NCBI GenBank assembly: GCA_045649415.1
Contig: JAZRPY010000007.1
Coordinates: forward strand, 1-56,575
DNA: 56,575 bases
From: CAKSQL01 sp045649415
Lineage (GTDB): Bacteria; Bacillota; Clostridia; UBA1381
Reading direction: 5' to 3'
Below, one piece after another: positions 41,763-50,925 of the stretch (position 1 is its first letter; each line of letters begins with the position of its first letter). A program made the position numbers and the translations under genes. The notes under the pieces are model-generated. The model saw only the letters and a list, made by a program, of their open reading frames with translations. It was not told where the DNA came from and did no database searches.

Positions 41763-42119
41763 ATGGACTATATAAAAGCGTTTGTGGTGGGTGGAATATT
41801 TTGTGTTATTGGACAAATTCTAATCGACAAAACCAAGCTGACACCAGCAAGAATATTAGTTTCATATGTAGTTTTGGGGGTGGTGTTGGAGTTTTTTGGA
41901 CTATACCAAAAGCTTGTTGATTTTGCAGGAGCAGGTGCAACAGTTCCTTTAACAGGCTTTGGATATAATCTTTTAAAGGGTGTGAGAAAGGCAATTGGGG
42001 AGGATGGATTTATAGGAATTTTCACAGGTGGATGCACTGCCTGTGCGGCAGGTCTTGCGGCTGCAATTATATTTTCAATTATTGCGGCATTTGTTTTTAA
42101 ACCAAAATCTGATGGATAA
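41763..42119 (+). CDS. spoVAE: Stage V sporulation protein AE
   Basis: 118 residues, about four membrane helices, with GGIFCVIGQILIDKTKLTPA at the start and GFIGIFTGGCTACAAGLAAA near the end. SpoVAE is a membrane subunit of the SpoVA channel that moves Ca-dipicolinate into the forespore and out at germination. It begins 2 bp after spoVAD, so the two are translationally coupled; a strong terminator follows. Confidence 0.95.
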   Translation: MDYIKAFVVGGIFCVIGQILIDKTKLTPARILVSYVVLGVVLEFFGLYQKLVDFAGAGATVPLTGFGYNLLKGVRKAIGEDGFIGIFTGGCTACAAGLAAAIIFSIIAAFVFKPKSDG

Positions 42120-42122
42120 AAC

Positions 42123-42147
42123 TGTGGCCTTGAGCCACATTTTTTTT
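42123..42147 (+). terminator. Intrinsic terminator after spoVAE
   Basis: TGTGGC/GCCACA stem with a 5-nt loop followed by a run of eight T residues. It separates the sporulation genes from the polysaccharide cluster. Confidence 0.85.
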
Positions 42148-42220
42148 GAGCAAAAAAACAAGTTTTATAAAAAATATATATAATAAGTAACAAAATTTGC
42201 GATATGGAAGCATTATCTTG

Positions 42221-42249
42221 TTGACATATTTGATAAAATGGTATATAAT
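42221..42249 (+). promoter_or_regulatory. Strong SigA-type promoter of the polysaccharide cluster
   Basis: TTGACA (42221-42226), 17-nt spacer, TATAAT (42244-42249): both boxes match the consensus exactly. The following genes have no other promoter of this quality. Confidence 0.88.
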
Positions 42250-42338
42250 TTACTATTGGATTAGTGTAAGCAAATCATAACATCTTATTAGTGGTGCATA
42301 ATGAATAGAAATAATGTGTAGTATAGGAGTTTTTAATT

Positions 42339-43661
42339 ATGAATAACTTGTACGAAAAAATCGTGAAAGGCGAAGAAAAAATATCATTAGTGGGATTAGG
42401 TTATGTTGGTATGCCAATAGCAGTTGCATTTGCTAAAAAAGTCAAGGTGGTTGGCTTTGACCTGAATGCAAAGAAAATAGAGTTATATAAAAGTGGTATT
42501 GACCCAACTGAAGAGGTTGGAGATGAGGTAATTAAAAATACCACAGTTGAGTTCACTGCCGATGAGGAAAAGATTAAGGAAGCAAAATTTCATATAGTTG
42601 CAGTACCAACCCCTGTGAATGAGGATAAAACCCCTGATTTATCACCCGTTGAGGGAGCAAGCAGGATTGTGGGCAGAAATTTGAAAAAAGGCTCAATAGT
42701 TGTTTATGAATCAACTGTATATCCAGGGGTTACAGAAGATGTTTGCATTCCAATTCTTGAGAGGGAAAGTGGACTAAAGTGTGGAGTAGATTTTAAAGTG
42801 GGCTATTCGCCTGAGAGAATCAACCCGGGAGACAAGGTACATAGACTGGAAACTATAACAAAAATTGTGTCGGGTATGGATGAGGAAACCTTAGATGTGG
42901 TTGCGAAGGTTTATGAGCTTGTTGTTGAGGCAGGAGTTCACAGAGCATCCTGCATTAAGGTGGCAGAGGCTGCAAAGGTTATTGAAAATAGCCAGAGAGA
43001 TATAAATATTGCATTTATGAATGAGCTTTCCATTATCTTTAACAAAATGGGAATTGACACAAAAGAGGTTTTAGAGGCCGCAGGCACAAAATGGAATTTC
43101 CTGAAATTTTTCCCTGGTTTAGTGGGAGGACACTGTATTGGCGTTGACCCATATTATTTAACCTATAAGGCAGAGCAGATGGGATATCATTCACAGATTA
43201 TTTTATCAGGCAGAAGAATAAATGACGATATGGGAAAATACATAGCCGAGAATGTTGTGAAACAGCTTATAAAGGCAAATGTTCCTGTTCGTGGTGCAAA
43301 AGTTGCACTATTGGGACTGACCTTCAAGGAGGACTGCCCTGACACAAGAAATACCAAGGTAGTGGATATTATAAATGAGCTTTCGGAATATGGAATAACT
43401 CCTGTTATTGCAGACCCTGTTGCAGATGTTGACGAGGCAAAAACTCACTATTCAATCTCTCTTGCACAAATGAGCGATATAAAGGATATGGATGTGGTAA
43501 TAATTGCAGTGGCACATAAAGAGTTTATGGCAATGACTATTGAGGATTTTGATAAAATGTTTAAGGATAAACCAAACAACCAGAAGGTACTTGTTGATGT
43601 AAAGGGAGTGTTGAACAGAAAAACTGTAGTGGGTATGGACTACAGATATTGGAGGCTGTAA
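42339..43661 (+). CDS. Nucleotide-sugar dehydrogenase (TviB/WbpA-like, probable UDP-HexNAc 6-dehydrogenase)
   Basis: 440 residues. NAD-binding motif VGLGYVGMPIAVAFA at about 18-32, GYSPERINPGDK in the middle, and catalytic Cys266 in GGHCIGVDPYYLT. It oxidises C6 of a UDP-sugar to a carboxylate in two NAD-dependent steps. The neighbouring 4-epimerase gene suggests a TviB-TviC-like pair that makes UDP-N-acetylgalactosaminuronic acid. GGAG lies upstream of the ATG. The last codons (YWRL, stop) form part of a 23-bp repeat that recurs 1.6 kb downstream. Confidence 0.93.
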   Translation: MNNLYEKIVKGEEKISLVGLGYVGMPIAVAFAKKVKVVGFDLNAKKIELYKSGIDPTEEVGDEVIKNTTVEFTADEEKIKEAKFHIVAVPTPVNEDKTPDLSPVEGASRIVGRNLKKGSIVVYESTVYPGVTEDVCIPILERESGLKCGVDFKVGYSPERINPGDKVHRLETITKIVSGMDEETLDVVAKVYELVVEAGVHRASCIKVAEAAKVIENSQRDINIAFMNELSIIFNKMGIDTKEVLEAAGTKWNFLKFFPGLVGGHCIGVDPYYLTYKAEQMGYHSQIILSGRRINDDMGKYIAENVVKQLIKANVPVRGAKVALLGLTFKEDCPDTRNTKVVDIINELSEYGITPVIADPVADVDEAKTHYSISLAQMSDIKDMDVVIIAVAHKEFMAMTIEDFDKMFKDKPNNQKVLVDVKGVLNRKTVVGMDYRYWRL

Positions 43662-43672
43662 TAATGGGATAT
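43650..43672 (+). repeat. 23-bp direct repeat, copy 1
   Basis: It covers the last codons of the dehydrogenase gene, the ribosome site GGAGG and the first three codons of the asparagine-synthase-like gene. An identical copy is at 45,293-45,315, before the epimerase gene. Confidence 0.9.
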
Positions 43673-45289
43673 AAAAACTTAGGAAAAAGCAATTTTGTGG
43701 ATACAGATGCAAAAAAGATAATAGATATACTTGATAAACAACCTAAATACAGAGAATGTCTTTTTTCAAGAGGGTATTTTATAACAAGTGATAATTCAAT
43801 AAATTCTGAAATATATCCCTTTTATTCGCAATGGACCGAACAGAAAATTGATAAGTATAATGTGTACATACATAAAGACCAGGATTTTTATATTCATACC
43901 AAGAATAATGTTTCATTTCTTTTGATTGGGCACGCGTATAATCCCTTTAATGAAGTGTATGACGAAAACATTTTATTAGAGCAGTTATCGGACGAATATT
44001 TAAAAAATCAATCTGATATTTTTGAATGCATAAACGAATGGACAGGGATCTACTGCATTTTCATCTTTGATAAAAATGTAATAGGGATACAAGATTGTGC
44101 TGGAATAAAAGCCTTGTATTATGGGATGATAGATGATAATATTTGCTTCACTTCACATCCACAGATGGTTGCTGATATATATGGTCTTACAATGGATCCT
44201 TTTATTCAGAAATTGGTTACGAATAGATTTTATAATATTGGCAACCGATATTTACCCGGTGATTTATCTCCGTACTCTGAATTAAAGAGGATAGGCGCAA
44301 ATGTATATTTAGAATATTGCGATGAAAAACAATTGTTTTCTGTGCATCGTTTTTATCCTACCATGCCCCATCCTGAATTTAAAACAGACAAGGAATACGA
44401 GGACGGAATAAAAAAGGCTTATTATATTCTTAACAAGAACATTGAATTAGCGTCTAAGAAATGGACAAACTCGGCGATTTCTCTGTCAGGTGGCACAGAC
44501 AGTAAAACCACACTTGCTTGTGCCAACGGTTTATATGATAAATTTAAATATTTCAGTTTTCAGTCAAAGGATACAGAGGTAACGGATTCTATAGCGGCAC
44601 ATGAAATTTGTTCCAAGATAGGTTTGAAGCACGATGTTTATGAAATTCCGGCAGAAAATAATGAAATTGAAGATTATAACGAATTAAAGGCTATAATTGT
44701 TCACTCCTATGGATATGTTCGTGGTTTGTCTGACAAAGAGATACGAAAGCATATCACTTTGTATAGACTAAATGATTTTGAAACAGAAATAAAATCATGG
44801 ATTTCTGAAATAGTAAGGGTATTTTTCGAGAGAAAATACGGAATGAAATTCCCCGAGCGTTTATCACCAAGACACTTTAGCATCTTTCAAACACGATATT
44901 TTGCATCTCCTGTTTTGCTTCACAAATCTGATAGAATTTATAAAGAATATATGGAAAAATTTGATTTATCCGATAAAAAATACAACTTTGAACATACGGA
45001 TTTATATTATTGGGAGGTTCGTATGAGTAGTTGGGGTATGATGGTTACGCAATCATTGGATATATGTCACAGGATAACATTCCCTTTTAATAATCGTAAA
45101 TTAGTGGAGCTTATACTGGGTTTGCCTCGTGAAAAAAGAAAAACGGATACTGTTCATAATGATATAATAAAGATGGCTAATAAAGAGATATATAATGCCG
45201 ACATTCATATTTTAAATAATTATTTTCACTCAGGGAGAATAATGCTTGAAAAATTATACTTATATTATCGAACTATCTTTAAAAAATAA
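43664..45289 (+). CDS. Asparagine-synthase-like amidotransferase without the N-terminal Cys
   Basis: 541 residues. The C-terminal part has the PP-loop ATP-pyrophosphatase motif SGGTDS (275-280) of the asparagine synthase family. The N-terminal part has a remnant glutaminase-like fold, but the nucleophilic Cys normally at position 2 is absent (MGYKNLGKSN). It may use free ammonia, or another subunit, to amidate a uronic acid, as WbpS-type enzymes do. This fits the dehydrogenase/epimerase next to it. ATG at 43664 follows GGAGG. The whole gene lies between two copies of a 23-bp repeat, which suggests insertion into an older dehydrogenase-epimerase junction. Confidence 0.82.
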   Translation: MGYKNLGKSNFVDTDAKKIIDILDKQPKYRECLFSRGYFITSDNSINSEIYPFYSQWTEQKIDKYNVYIHKDQDFYIHTKNNVSFLLIGHAYNPFNEVYDENILLEQLSDEYLKNQSDIFECINEWTGIYCIFIFDKNVIGIQDCAGIKALYYGMIDDNICFTSHPQMVADIYGLTMDPFIQKLVTNRFYNIGNRYLPGDLSPYSELKRIGANVYLEYCDEKQLFSVHRFYPTMPHPEFKTDKEYEDGIKKAYYILNKNIELASKKWTNSAISLSGGTDSKTTLACANGLYDKFKYFSFQSKDTEVTDSIAAHEICSKIGLKHDVYEIPAENNEIEDYNELKAIIVHSYGYVRGLSDKEIRKHITLYRLNDFETEIKSWISEIVRVFFERKYGMKFPERLSPRHFSIFQTRYFASPVLLHKSDRIYKEYMEKFDLSDKKYNFEHTDLYYWEVRMSSWGMMVTQSLDICHRITFPFNNRKLVELILGLPREKRKTDTVHNDIIKMANKEIYNADIHILNNYFHSGRIMLEKLYLYYRTIFKK

Positions 45290-45292
45290 AAC

Positions 45293-45315
45293 TGGAGGCT
45301 GTAATAATGGGATAT
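45293..45315 (+). repeat. 23-bp direct repeat, copy 2
   Basis: It is identical to 43,650-43,672, spanning the ribosome site and first three codons (MGY) of the epimerase gene. Confidence 0.9.
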
Positions 45316-46284
45316 GAGCATTTAGAATTTCCTGAAAATTCGGTGTTTTTAGTAACAGGTGGAGCAGGTTTTATAGGCTCAAATCTGTGTGAAGCAATTT
45401 TAAAAATGGGGTATAGGGTTCGTTGCTTAGATGATTTATCAACAGGAAAAAAAGAGAATGTTGATATGTTTCTTGACAATGAAAACTATGAATTTATGAG
45501 AGGCGACATTAAGGATTATGACATCTGTAAAAAGGCTTGCGAGGGAGTGGACTATGTACTCAATCAAGCTGCATGGGGAAGCGTTCCTCGTTCCTTGGAG
45601 ATGCCTCTGTTTTATTGCAAAAATAATATAGAGGGTACTTTGAATATGCTTGAGGCTGCACGCCAATCTGGAGTCAAGAAATTTGTTTATGCCTCATCCT
45701 CATCAGTTTATGGAGATGAGCCGAATTTACCGAAAAAAGAAGGAAGAGAAGGGAATTTACTATCCCCATATGCACTCACCAAAAGATGTGACGAAGAGTG
45801 GGCGAAGCTATATACTATGCATTATGGTCTTGATACCTATGGAATGAGATATTTCAATGTTTTTGGAAGACGACAGGACCCAAATGGTGCATATGCCGCA
45901 GTAATTCCAAAATTCATTATGCAGTTGATGAGGGACGAGCAACCAACCATAAACGGAGATGGCAAGCAGAGTCGTGACTTTACATATATTGAAAATGTTA
46001 TTGAGGCGAATTTGAAGGCGTGTCTTGCGCCATCCTCAGCAGCAGGAGAGGCATTCAATATTGCGTATGGTGGAAGAGAATATTTGATTGATATTTACAA
46101 TACTCTTACAAAGGCGTTGGGGAAGGACATAAAACCGATATTTGGCCCTGACAGAAAAGGAGATATCAAGCACTCAAATGCCGATATATCAAAAGCAAAG
46201 GAGCTTTTGGGATATTCTCCCGAATATAACTTTGAAAGAGGCTTGAATGAAGCAATTGAGTGGTATAAGGAGAACTTGAAATAA
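45307..46284 (+). CDS. NAD-dependent UDP-HexNAc 4-epimerase (TviC/WbpP-like)
   Basis: 325 residues, extended short-chain dehydrogenase fold. FLVTGGAGFIGSNLCEAIL binds NAD near the N-terminus; SSSVYG and YALTKRCDEEW carry the catalytic Ser, Tyr and Lys; RYFNVFGRRQDPNGAYAAV and GDGKQSRDFTYIENV follow. It interconverts C4 epimers of UDP-N-acetylhexosamine or the uronic acid. Its function fits with the dehydrogenase encoded upstream. GGAGG precedes the ATG, and the next gene overlaps its stop. Confidence 0.92.
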   Translation: MGYEHLEFPENSVFLVTGGAGFIGSNLCEAILKMGYRVRCLDDLSTGKKENVDMFLDNENYEFMRGDIKDYDICKKACEGVDYVLNQAAWGSVPRSLEMPLFYCKNNIEGTLNMLEAARQSGVKKFVYASSSSVYGDEPNLPKKEGREGNLLSPYALTKRCDEEWAKLYTMHYGLDTYGMRYFNVFGRRQDPNGAYAAVIPKFIMQLMRDEQPTINGDGKQSRDFTYIENVIEANLKACLAPSSAAGEAFNIAYGGREYLIDIYNTLTKALGKDIKPIFGPDRKGDIKHSNADISKAKELLGYSPEYNFERGLNEAIEWYKENLK

Positions 46285-47408
46285 TGGATACCATAATATA
46301 TATAGGTGGTTTTCGTCTGCCAGACGGAAATGCTGCAGCTCCGAGAGTTTTGAATAATGCGAAAATCCTAAGGGAGCTTGGCTACAAAGTAGTATTTATA
46401 GATGTAAATGACAATGCAAATAAAAAAATAAAAGAAACACATTTTCTTGTTGATGGATTTGATTGCTATTCTGTGAAATACCCAAAGGGCAAGGAATGGG
46501 GGAAATACTTAACATCAATTTCAGAATTTAAAGATGTTTACAATGAATATGAAAATGTAACCCATGTGATTGCATATAATTATCAGGCATTCGCATTCTA
46601 CAAGCTTATGAAATTCTGCAAGATGAGAAAAATCAAGCTTATATCTGATTGTACAGAGTGGCATGGAAATTCCGATTTTATAAGGGATTTAGATACAAAT
46701 TTCAGGATGAAATACATTCACAAAAGAATAGACGGAGTTATTGCCATAAGCAGATATCTATATGATTACTATAAGGGTTTTGTGAACACAGTCGAGATTC
46801 CACCATTAACAGATTGCGAGGACGATTGTTGGCAAAAGGAAGAAAAGAGCAATAGCAAATTGATTTTTTCCTATGTGGGAAGCCCTGCAAGGAGAAAGGA
46901 TAAGCTTGACGCATTTGTGAAGGCTATGGGAAAAATCGATTCTCCTGTTGAATATGCACTAAAAATTGTTGGAGCAACCAAGGAAAAATATCTGGCTAAT
47001 TATCCTGAGGATGAGGAGCTTTTGAACAAGCTTGGGGACAAGCTGGAGTTTTGTGGCAGAGTGAGTAAAAAAGATGCTATGGATATTTTAAAGGCAAGTG
47101 ATTTCTCGATTTTCTTCAGAGCCGACACTATAATCACAAGGGCAGGATTCCCAACAAAATATGCTGAGGCTGTGACTATGGGAATTCCTGTGATTGCTAA
47201 TTTAACAAGCAATCTTTCAGATTATATCAAGGATGGAGAAAATGGATTTGTGATTGAAGGCTTTGACGAGGAAAATGTCAGACTTACTTTAAATAGAGTT
47301 TTGAATCTTAGTAAAGAAGAGCTTTTAAAGGTAAAAAATAATTGCAAGGAAGAAAGAAATATTTTCGATTACAAAAACTATATAGAGAAAATGAAAAAGA
47401 TTTTGTAA
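46284..47408 (+). CDS. Glycosyltransferase, GT4-like (GT-B fold)
   Basis: 374 residues. The N-terminal half binds acceptor; the C-terminal half has VGSPARRKDKLDAFVKAMG, EFCGRVSKKDAMDILKASD and the GT4-type PTKYAEAVTMGIPVIANLTSN donor-binding region. It likely adds a sugar to the growing repeat unit on the cytoplasmic face. The start codon overlaps the stop of the epimerase gene, so translation is coupled. Donor and linkage are not predictable. Confidence 0.85.
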   Translation: MDTIIYIGGFRLPDGNAAAPRVLNNAKILRELGYKVVFIDVNDNANKKIKETHFLVDGFDCYSVKYPKGKEWGKYLTSISEFKDVYNEYENVTHVIAYNYQAFAFYKLMKFCKMRKIKLISDCTEWHGNSDFIRDLDTNFRMKYIHKRIDGVIAISRYLYDYYKGFVNTVEIPPLTDCEDDCWQKEEKSNSKLIFSYVGSPARRKDKLDAFVKAMGKIDSPVEYALKIVGATKEKYLANYPEDEELLNKLGDKLEFCGRVSKKDAMDILKASDFSIFFRADTIITRAGFPTKYAEAVTMGIPVIANLTSNLSDYIKDGENGFVIEGFDEENVRLTLNRVLNLSKEELLKVKNNCKEERNIFDYKNYIEKMKKIL

Positions 47409-47423
47409 AAAGGTGAATATGCG

Positions 47424-47498
47424 ATGAAAAAGCTGAAAAGGATATTGAAAAAGCAGTTGGAATTATATATGCCAAATTTGATAAAATTGGGTATGTGA
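47424..47498 (+). other. Short frame that may be the displaced N-terminus of the acetyltransferase
   Basis: An ATG at 47424 after AAGGTG opens MKKLKRILKKQLELYMPNLI and stops at 47498, 4 bases into the next frame. The peptide looks like the natural basic, helical start of a hexapeptide acetyltransferase, and the downstream frame has no ATG or ribosome site. A one-base frameshift is the simplest explanation; a coupled 24-codon leader is another. Confidence 0.45.
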
Positions 47499-47956
47499 AA
47501 TGGATTGGAGTAAATTTTGGTGAGGATTTACATATATATGGCAATCCTCGAAAAATGTTCGGGAGTGAGCCATGGTCGATAACCCTCGGAAACCATGTGC
47601 ACATAACAGATGATGTGAGATTTATCACGCATGATAGAGGAACACTTCTTTTCAGACATATAGTTCCGGACTTGGAAATAACAAAGCCAATTGTTGTGGG
47701 AGACTATGTATATTTTGGAAATAAAAGTATGGTTATGCCCGGAGTCAAAATAGGAAATAATTGTGTAGTTGCGGCAGGAGCAGTGGTCACAAAGGATGTT
47801 CCTGACGGAAGTGTTGTAGGTGGAGTGCCTGCCAAAATAATAAAAACAACGGAAGAATATTTTGAAAAACTCAAATCAGAATCATTGCATTTAGGTCACT
47901 TAAAATATGAAGAAAAGGATAGAGCTTTAAGAGAATATTATGGGTATGGGAAGTAA
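47495..47956 (+). CDS. Hexapeptide-repeat acetyltransferase (possibly frameshifted)
   Basis: 153 residues read from a GTG. Left-handed beta-helix repeats: FGSEPWSITLGNHVHITDDV, IVVGDYVYFGNKSMVMPGVK, IGNNCVVAAGAVVTKDVPDG and GGVPAKIIKT. It probably O- or N-acetylates a sugar of the surface polymer using acetyl-CoA. The GTG has no ribosome site, and its natural N-terminus seems to lie in another frame (47,424-47,498). It overlaps the next glycosyltransferase gene by 17 bp. Confidence 0.75.
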   Translation: MKWIGVNFGEDLHIYGNPRKMFGSEPWSITLGNHVHITDDVRFITHDRGTLLFRHIVPDLEITKPIVVGDYVYFGNKSMVMPGVKIGNNCVVAAGAVVTKDVPDGSVVGGVPAKIIKTTEEYFEKLKSESLHLGHLKYEEKDRALREYYGYGK

Positions 47957-49025
47957 GAAAAAAATTATGATTGTATTCAGAGGCGATGGAGTGCATGGTG
48001 GACCAAATAATTCTCACCTGAGGATTATGGAAAGTAAATTAAAACAAAAATATGATTTTGCGCCATTATATATTCCAAAGGGACACCTTGGAATTTACAA
48101 TAAAAAGGCTATAAATGAAATGGCCGAAGCAATAAAAAAAGAAAAACCGGACCTTGTACATTTTATGGGCTTGGAGCTTGTGGGATGGTATGGAATGCTT
48201 GCGTGCAAAAGAGCAAAGGCAAGAAAAACTCTTATGGCAATTCACGGAAGCACATCAGAGGCTATAGAATTTAACAAAAACAAAATAAAAAAAGCCATAA
48301 TGGAAGCTATTGAGTTTTTAACCTTAAAGAACACAAAAAATGCATATGGCGTAAGTGAATATGTAGGCTCGTGGAAAAAAATCAAAAAACATATAAAAAA
48401 CTATTATGGATGCGTGTATAATCAATCAATAACAAAAGAAGAAAATGAAAACAATTTCAAAAAAGAATTTAATCTCTCAGAATCAGATATTTTAGTGGTA
48501 TCAACGGGAAGAATTACTAAGGAAAAGGGATATGAAATTCTAAAGAATGTTATAATTGGTGAGAAGTGGGATAATAATGTCAAGTTTGTTATTGTTGGTG
48601 ATGGTGATTATCTTGAGAAAATGAAAGAAGAGATAAGCTATTCTCATATGAAGGATAATGTAGTATTCACAGGCTTCAGGAAGGATATTGACAATGTTTT
48701 AAAGAGTGGTGACATATTCCTGATATGCTCACTTCATGAAACCTTGTGTATGTCAGTTATGGAGGCATGTCAATATAAATTGCCTGTTGTAGCAACAAGA
48801 GTAGGTGGGATACCGGAAATTATTGAAGATGGGGAAAATGGATATCTGGTTAACACATATGATGTAGCCGGTTTTATTGAAGACCTGAAGAGGTTGATAG
48901 AAAATAAAGAGCTTCGTGAGAATTTAGGTAAAAGGGGCGAAGAAATCGTAAAAGAAAAATTCAACCCTGACAGTATCATAAATAAAATTGATTCAATTTA
49001 TGAGGATATTTTAAAGGAAGAGTAA
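47940..49025 (+). CDS. Glycosyltransferase, GT4 family
   Basis: 361 residues with GT-B fold. RGDGVHGGPNNSH begins the N-terminal domain; VVSTGRITKEKGYEILKNV and the EX7E-type HETLCMSVMEACQYKLPVVA with GGIPEIIEDGENGYLV mark the donor-binding domain of GT4 enzymes. It is retaining by family. The ATG lies within the end of the acetyltransferase gene; a second in-frame ATG follows at codon 3. It transfers a sugar to the lipid-linked repeat unit. Confidence 0.9.
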   Translation: MGMGSKKKIMIVFRGDGVHGGPNNSHLRIMESKLKQKYDFAPLYIPKGHLGIYNKKAINEMAEAIKKEKPDLVHFMGLELVGWYGMLACKRAKARKTLMAIHGSTSEAIEFNKNKIKKAIMEAIEFLTLKNTKNAYGVSEYVGSWKKIKKHIKNYYGCVYNQSITKEENENNFKKEFNLSESDILVVSTGRITKEKGYEILKNVIIGEKWDNNVKFVIVGDGDYLEKMKEEISYSHMKDNVVFTGFRKDIDNVLKSGDIFLICSLHETLCMSVMEACQYKLPVVATRVGGIPEIIEDGENGYLVNTYDVAGFIEDLKRLIENKELRENLGKRGEEIVKEKFNPDSIINKIDSIYEDILKEE

Positions 49026-49026
49026 G

Positions 49027-50331
49027 ATGAACATAGAAAATGGAAAATTAAACTCAATAGATAAGTTATCGGTCTTTGTATTATTTTTAGGAATTTTGCC
49101 GACTGTTTTTCCTATGGTAACATTGATCGTACCGGGAGTTATTATTTCTAACTTCTGCTTTGGTGTATGGTTTGTGTTGGCATGCATTGATTCAAGGTAT
49201 AGCGAATTTATGAAGAAAGTTAAAAATATCTATCCCTTGTTGGTGTTAGCTATAGTTTGTTTAGTGTCAGAAGCGTTTGATAATACAATTTTTGTAAATA
49301 GATATCTTGGAATTTCTCTGCTGTTTTTTGGCACAATGATATATGAATATTATCGTTCAGCAAAAAGACTTGATATATTAAAATATGTTATTTTAATGCT
49401 ATTACCATTTATCGCATTTACAGCCATAAGGACTGCTATAGGACTGAACACGAACAGTTATCTTGCAAGGTCGATTAAATCCGAGGGAGCAGAAACAGAA
49501 GCCTTGTATAGACAAGGATATTCGGGATATTCCCTGATTTACGGACTCAGTATCGCATCACCTATTATGCTATACTGTTTTATGAAGGAAAAGAATAAAA
49601 AACTAAGGGCGTTATATCTTATAGGATTTATAGTAAGTATCTATACAATTATAAAAGCAAATTATATGACAGCACTGGTAACTATAGTTGTATCCAATTT
49701 ATTCATCATTGTTGGAAGAGGTAACAAGAGCAAGGCTTTCACAATATTTACTATTATTGGAATCACGGTATTTATAATATTTGTTGGTGACCCTGTAGTC
49801 AGAGTAGTAGCTAATGTAATTATGAAATATGCGGGTGCAGATGGACGAGTGGGTAAGGTATTAAGTATCGAAAGCGGAAGTATAATAGAAAATATCTATG
49901 ATGCTTTCATTTCAGGAAGATTTGATAGAATCAAGGGGAGCTTTGATAAATTCTTTGAAAATTTCCTGTTTGGAATATCTGTACATCAGGGAATTGGCAG
50001 AATCAGCTTATCCACACTCGGACAACATTCCCATATTGCAGATACATTGGCAATATGGGGAGCTTTATTTGGCACTATAATATTGAGAATAACCTTCAGA
50101 ATTTTCAGAAAAGAGTATTTTGAGGATTCAAGGTGGATTCTATCAGTTGCAGTGGCGTTGGCGTCAATCGTTATACTGGGCTTTAACAATGCTATAAATT
50201 CAGTTTTCTTTGTTATGTACATAGTTTATCCATATGTATATGAACACTATGGAGCTGAGGATAAATATCAATTAGAGAATGACAAGAATGGAGAAAAGGA
50301 TGGATTATCCACACATTATGAAAAAAAATAA
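49027..50331 (+). CDS. O-antigen polymerase/ligase-like membrane protein (Wzy-like)
   Basis: 434 residues with about ten to twelve membrane helices (e.g. VFVLFLGILPTVFPMVTLIV, YPLLVLAIVCLVSEAF) and a large loop at about 265-325 (GRFDRIKGSFDKFFENFLFG, then GQHSHIADTLAIWG). That layout and the cluster context fit a Wzy repeat-unit polymerase. Such proteins share little sequence, so the call rests on topology and neighbourhood. It begins 2 bp after the GT4 gene. Confidence 0.75.
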   Translation: MNIENGKLNSIDKLSVFVLFLGILPTVFPMVTLIVPGVIISNFCFGVWFVLACIDSRYSEFMKKVKNIYPLLVLAIVCLVSEAFDNTIFVNRYLGISLLFFGTMIYEYYRSAKRLDILKYVILMLLPFIAFTAIRTAIGLNTNSYLARSIKSEGAETEALYRQGYSGYSLIYGLSIASPIMLYCFMKEKNKKLRALYLIGFIVSIYTIIKANYMTALVTIVVSNLFIIVGRGNKSKAFTIFTIIGITVFIIFVGDPVVRVVANVIMKYAGADGRVGKVLSIESGSIIENIYDAFISGRFDRIKGSFDKFFENFLFGISVHQGIGRISLSTLGQHSHIADTLAIWGALFGTIILRITFRIFRKEYFEDSRWILSVAVALASIVILGFNNAINSVFFVMYIVYPYVYEHYGAEDKYQLENDKNGEKDGLSTHYEKK

Positions 50332-50342
50332 AGGGTGAGAGT

Positions 50343-50909
50343 ATGAAACTATTTTGGTATATTGTATATTATATTGGATTGTGTTTCAAGAAGCTATATT
50401 TGTATGCATGGAGAGAGGTAAACAAGGCACGCTTTGCTGAGTGTGGCAAGAAATTATATCTTGAAACAGGCTCACATTTTTCAAATTCGAAAATTCATAT
50501 AGGTGATAATGTCAACATCTGTTCTTATTGCAGAATACAGTCTGCAAAGGCACATATATACATTGGAAATAATGTTATGATTACCTCCTTTGTAACTATC
50601 AATGCAGGAAATCACAGAGTTGATTTGCTGGGAAAGGTTATGCGAGAGGTCACTATGGAGGAAAAATTGCCGGAGCATGACTTGGATGTTGTTATTGAGG
50701 ATGATGTGTGGATTGGACAAAAGGCGACAATCCTGAATGGAGTACATATTGGCAGAGGCAGTATAATCGGTGCAGGTGCAGTGGTGACCAAGGATGTACC
50801 ACCCTATTCAATTTATACAGGTGTTCCTGAAAAGAAGGTAAGACCAAGATTCACAGAGGAACAAATAAATGAGCACGAAAGAATACTAAAAGAAAGAGGA
50901 ATAGTTTAA
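50343..50909 (+). CDS. Hexapeptide-repeat O-acetyltransferase
   Basis: 188 residues. An N-terminal hydrophobic segment (WYIVYYIGLCFKKLYLYAW) is followed by beta-helix repeats (IHIGDNVNICSYCRI, IYIGNNVMITSFVTI) and the active-site loop with NAGNHRVD. It ends with IIGAGAVVTKDVPPYSIYTGVP. The enzyme acetylates sugars of the exported polymer, by family. AGGGTGAGAG precedes the ATG. It is a distant relative of the enzyme at 47,495, without frameshift. Confidence 0.88.
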   Translation: MKLFWYIVYYIGLCFKKLYLYAWREVNKARFAECGKKLYLETGSHFSNSKIHIGDNVNICSYCRIQSAKAHIYIGNNVMITSFVTINAGNHRVDLLGKVMREVTMEEKLPEHDLDVVIEDDVWIGQKATILNGVHIGRGSIIGAGAVVTKDVPPYSIYTGVPEKKVRPRFTEEQINEHERILKERGIV

Positions 50910-50925
50910 TAATTGGAGGAAATAA

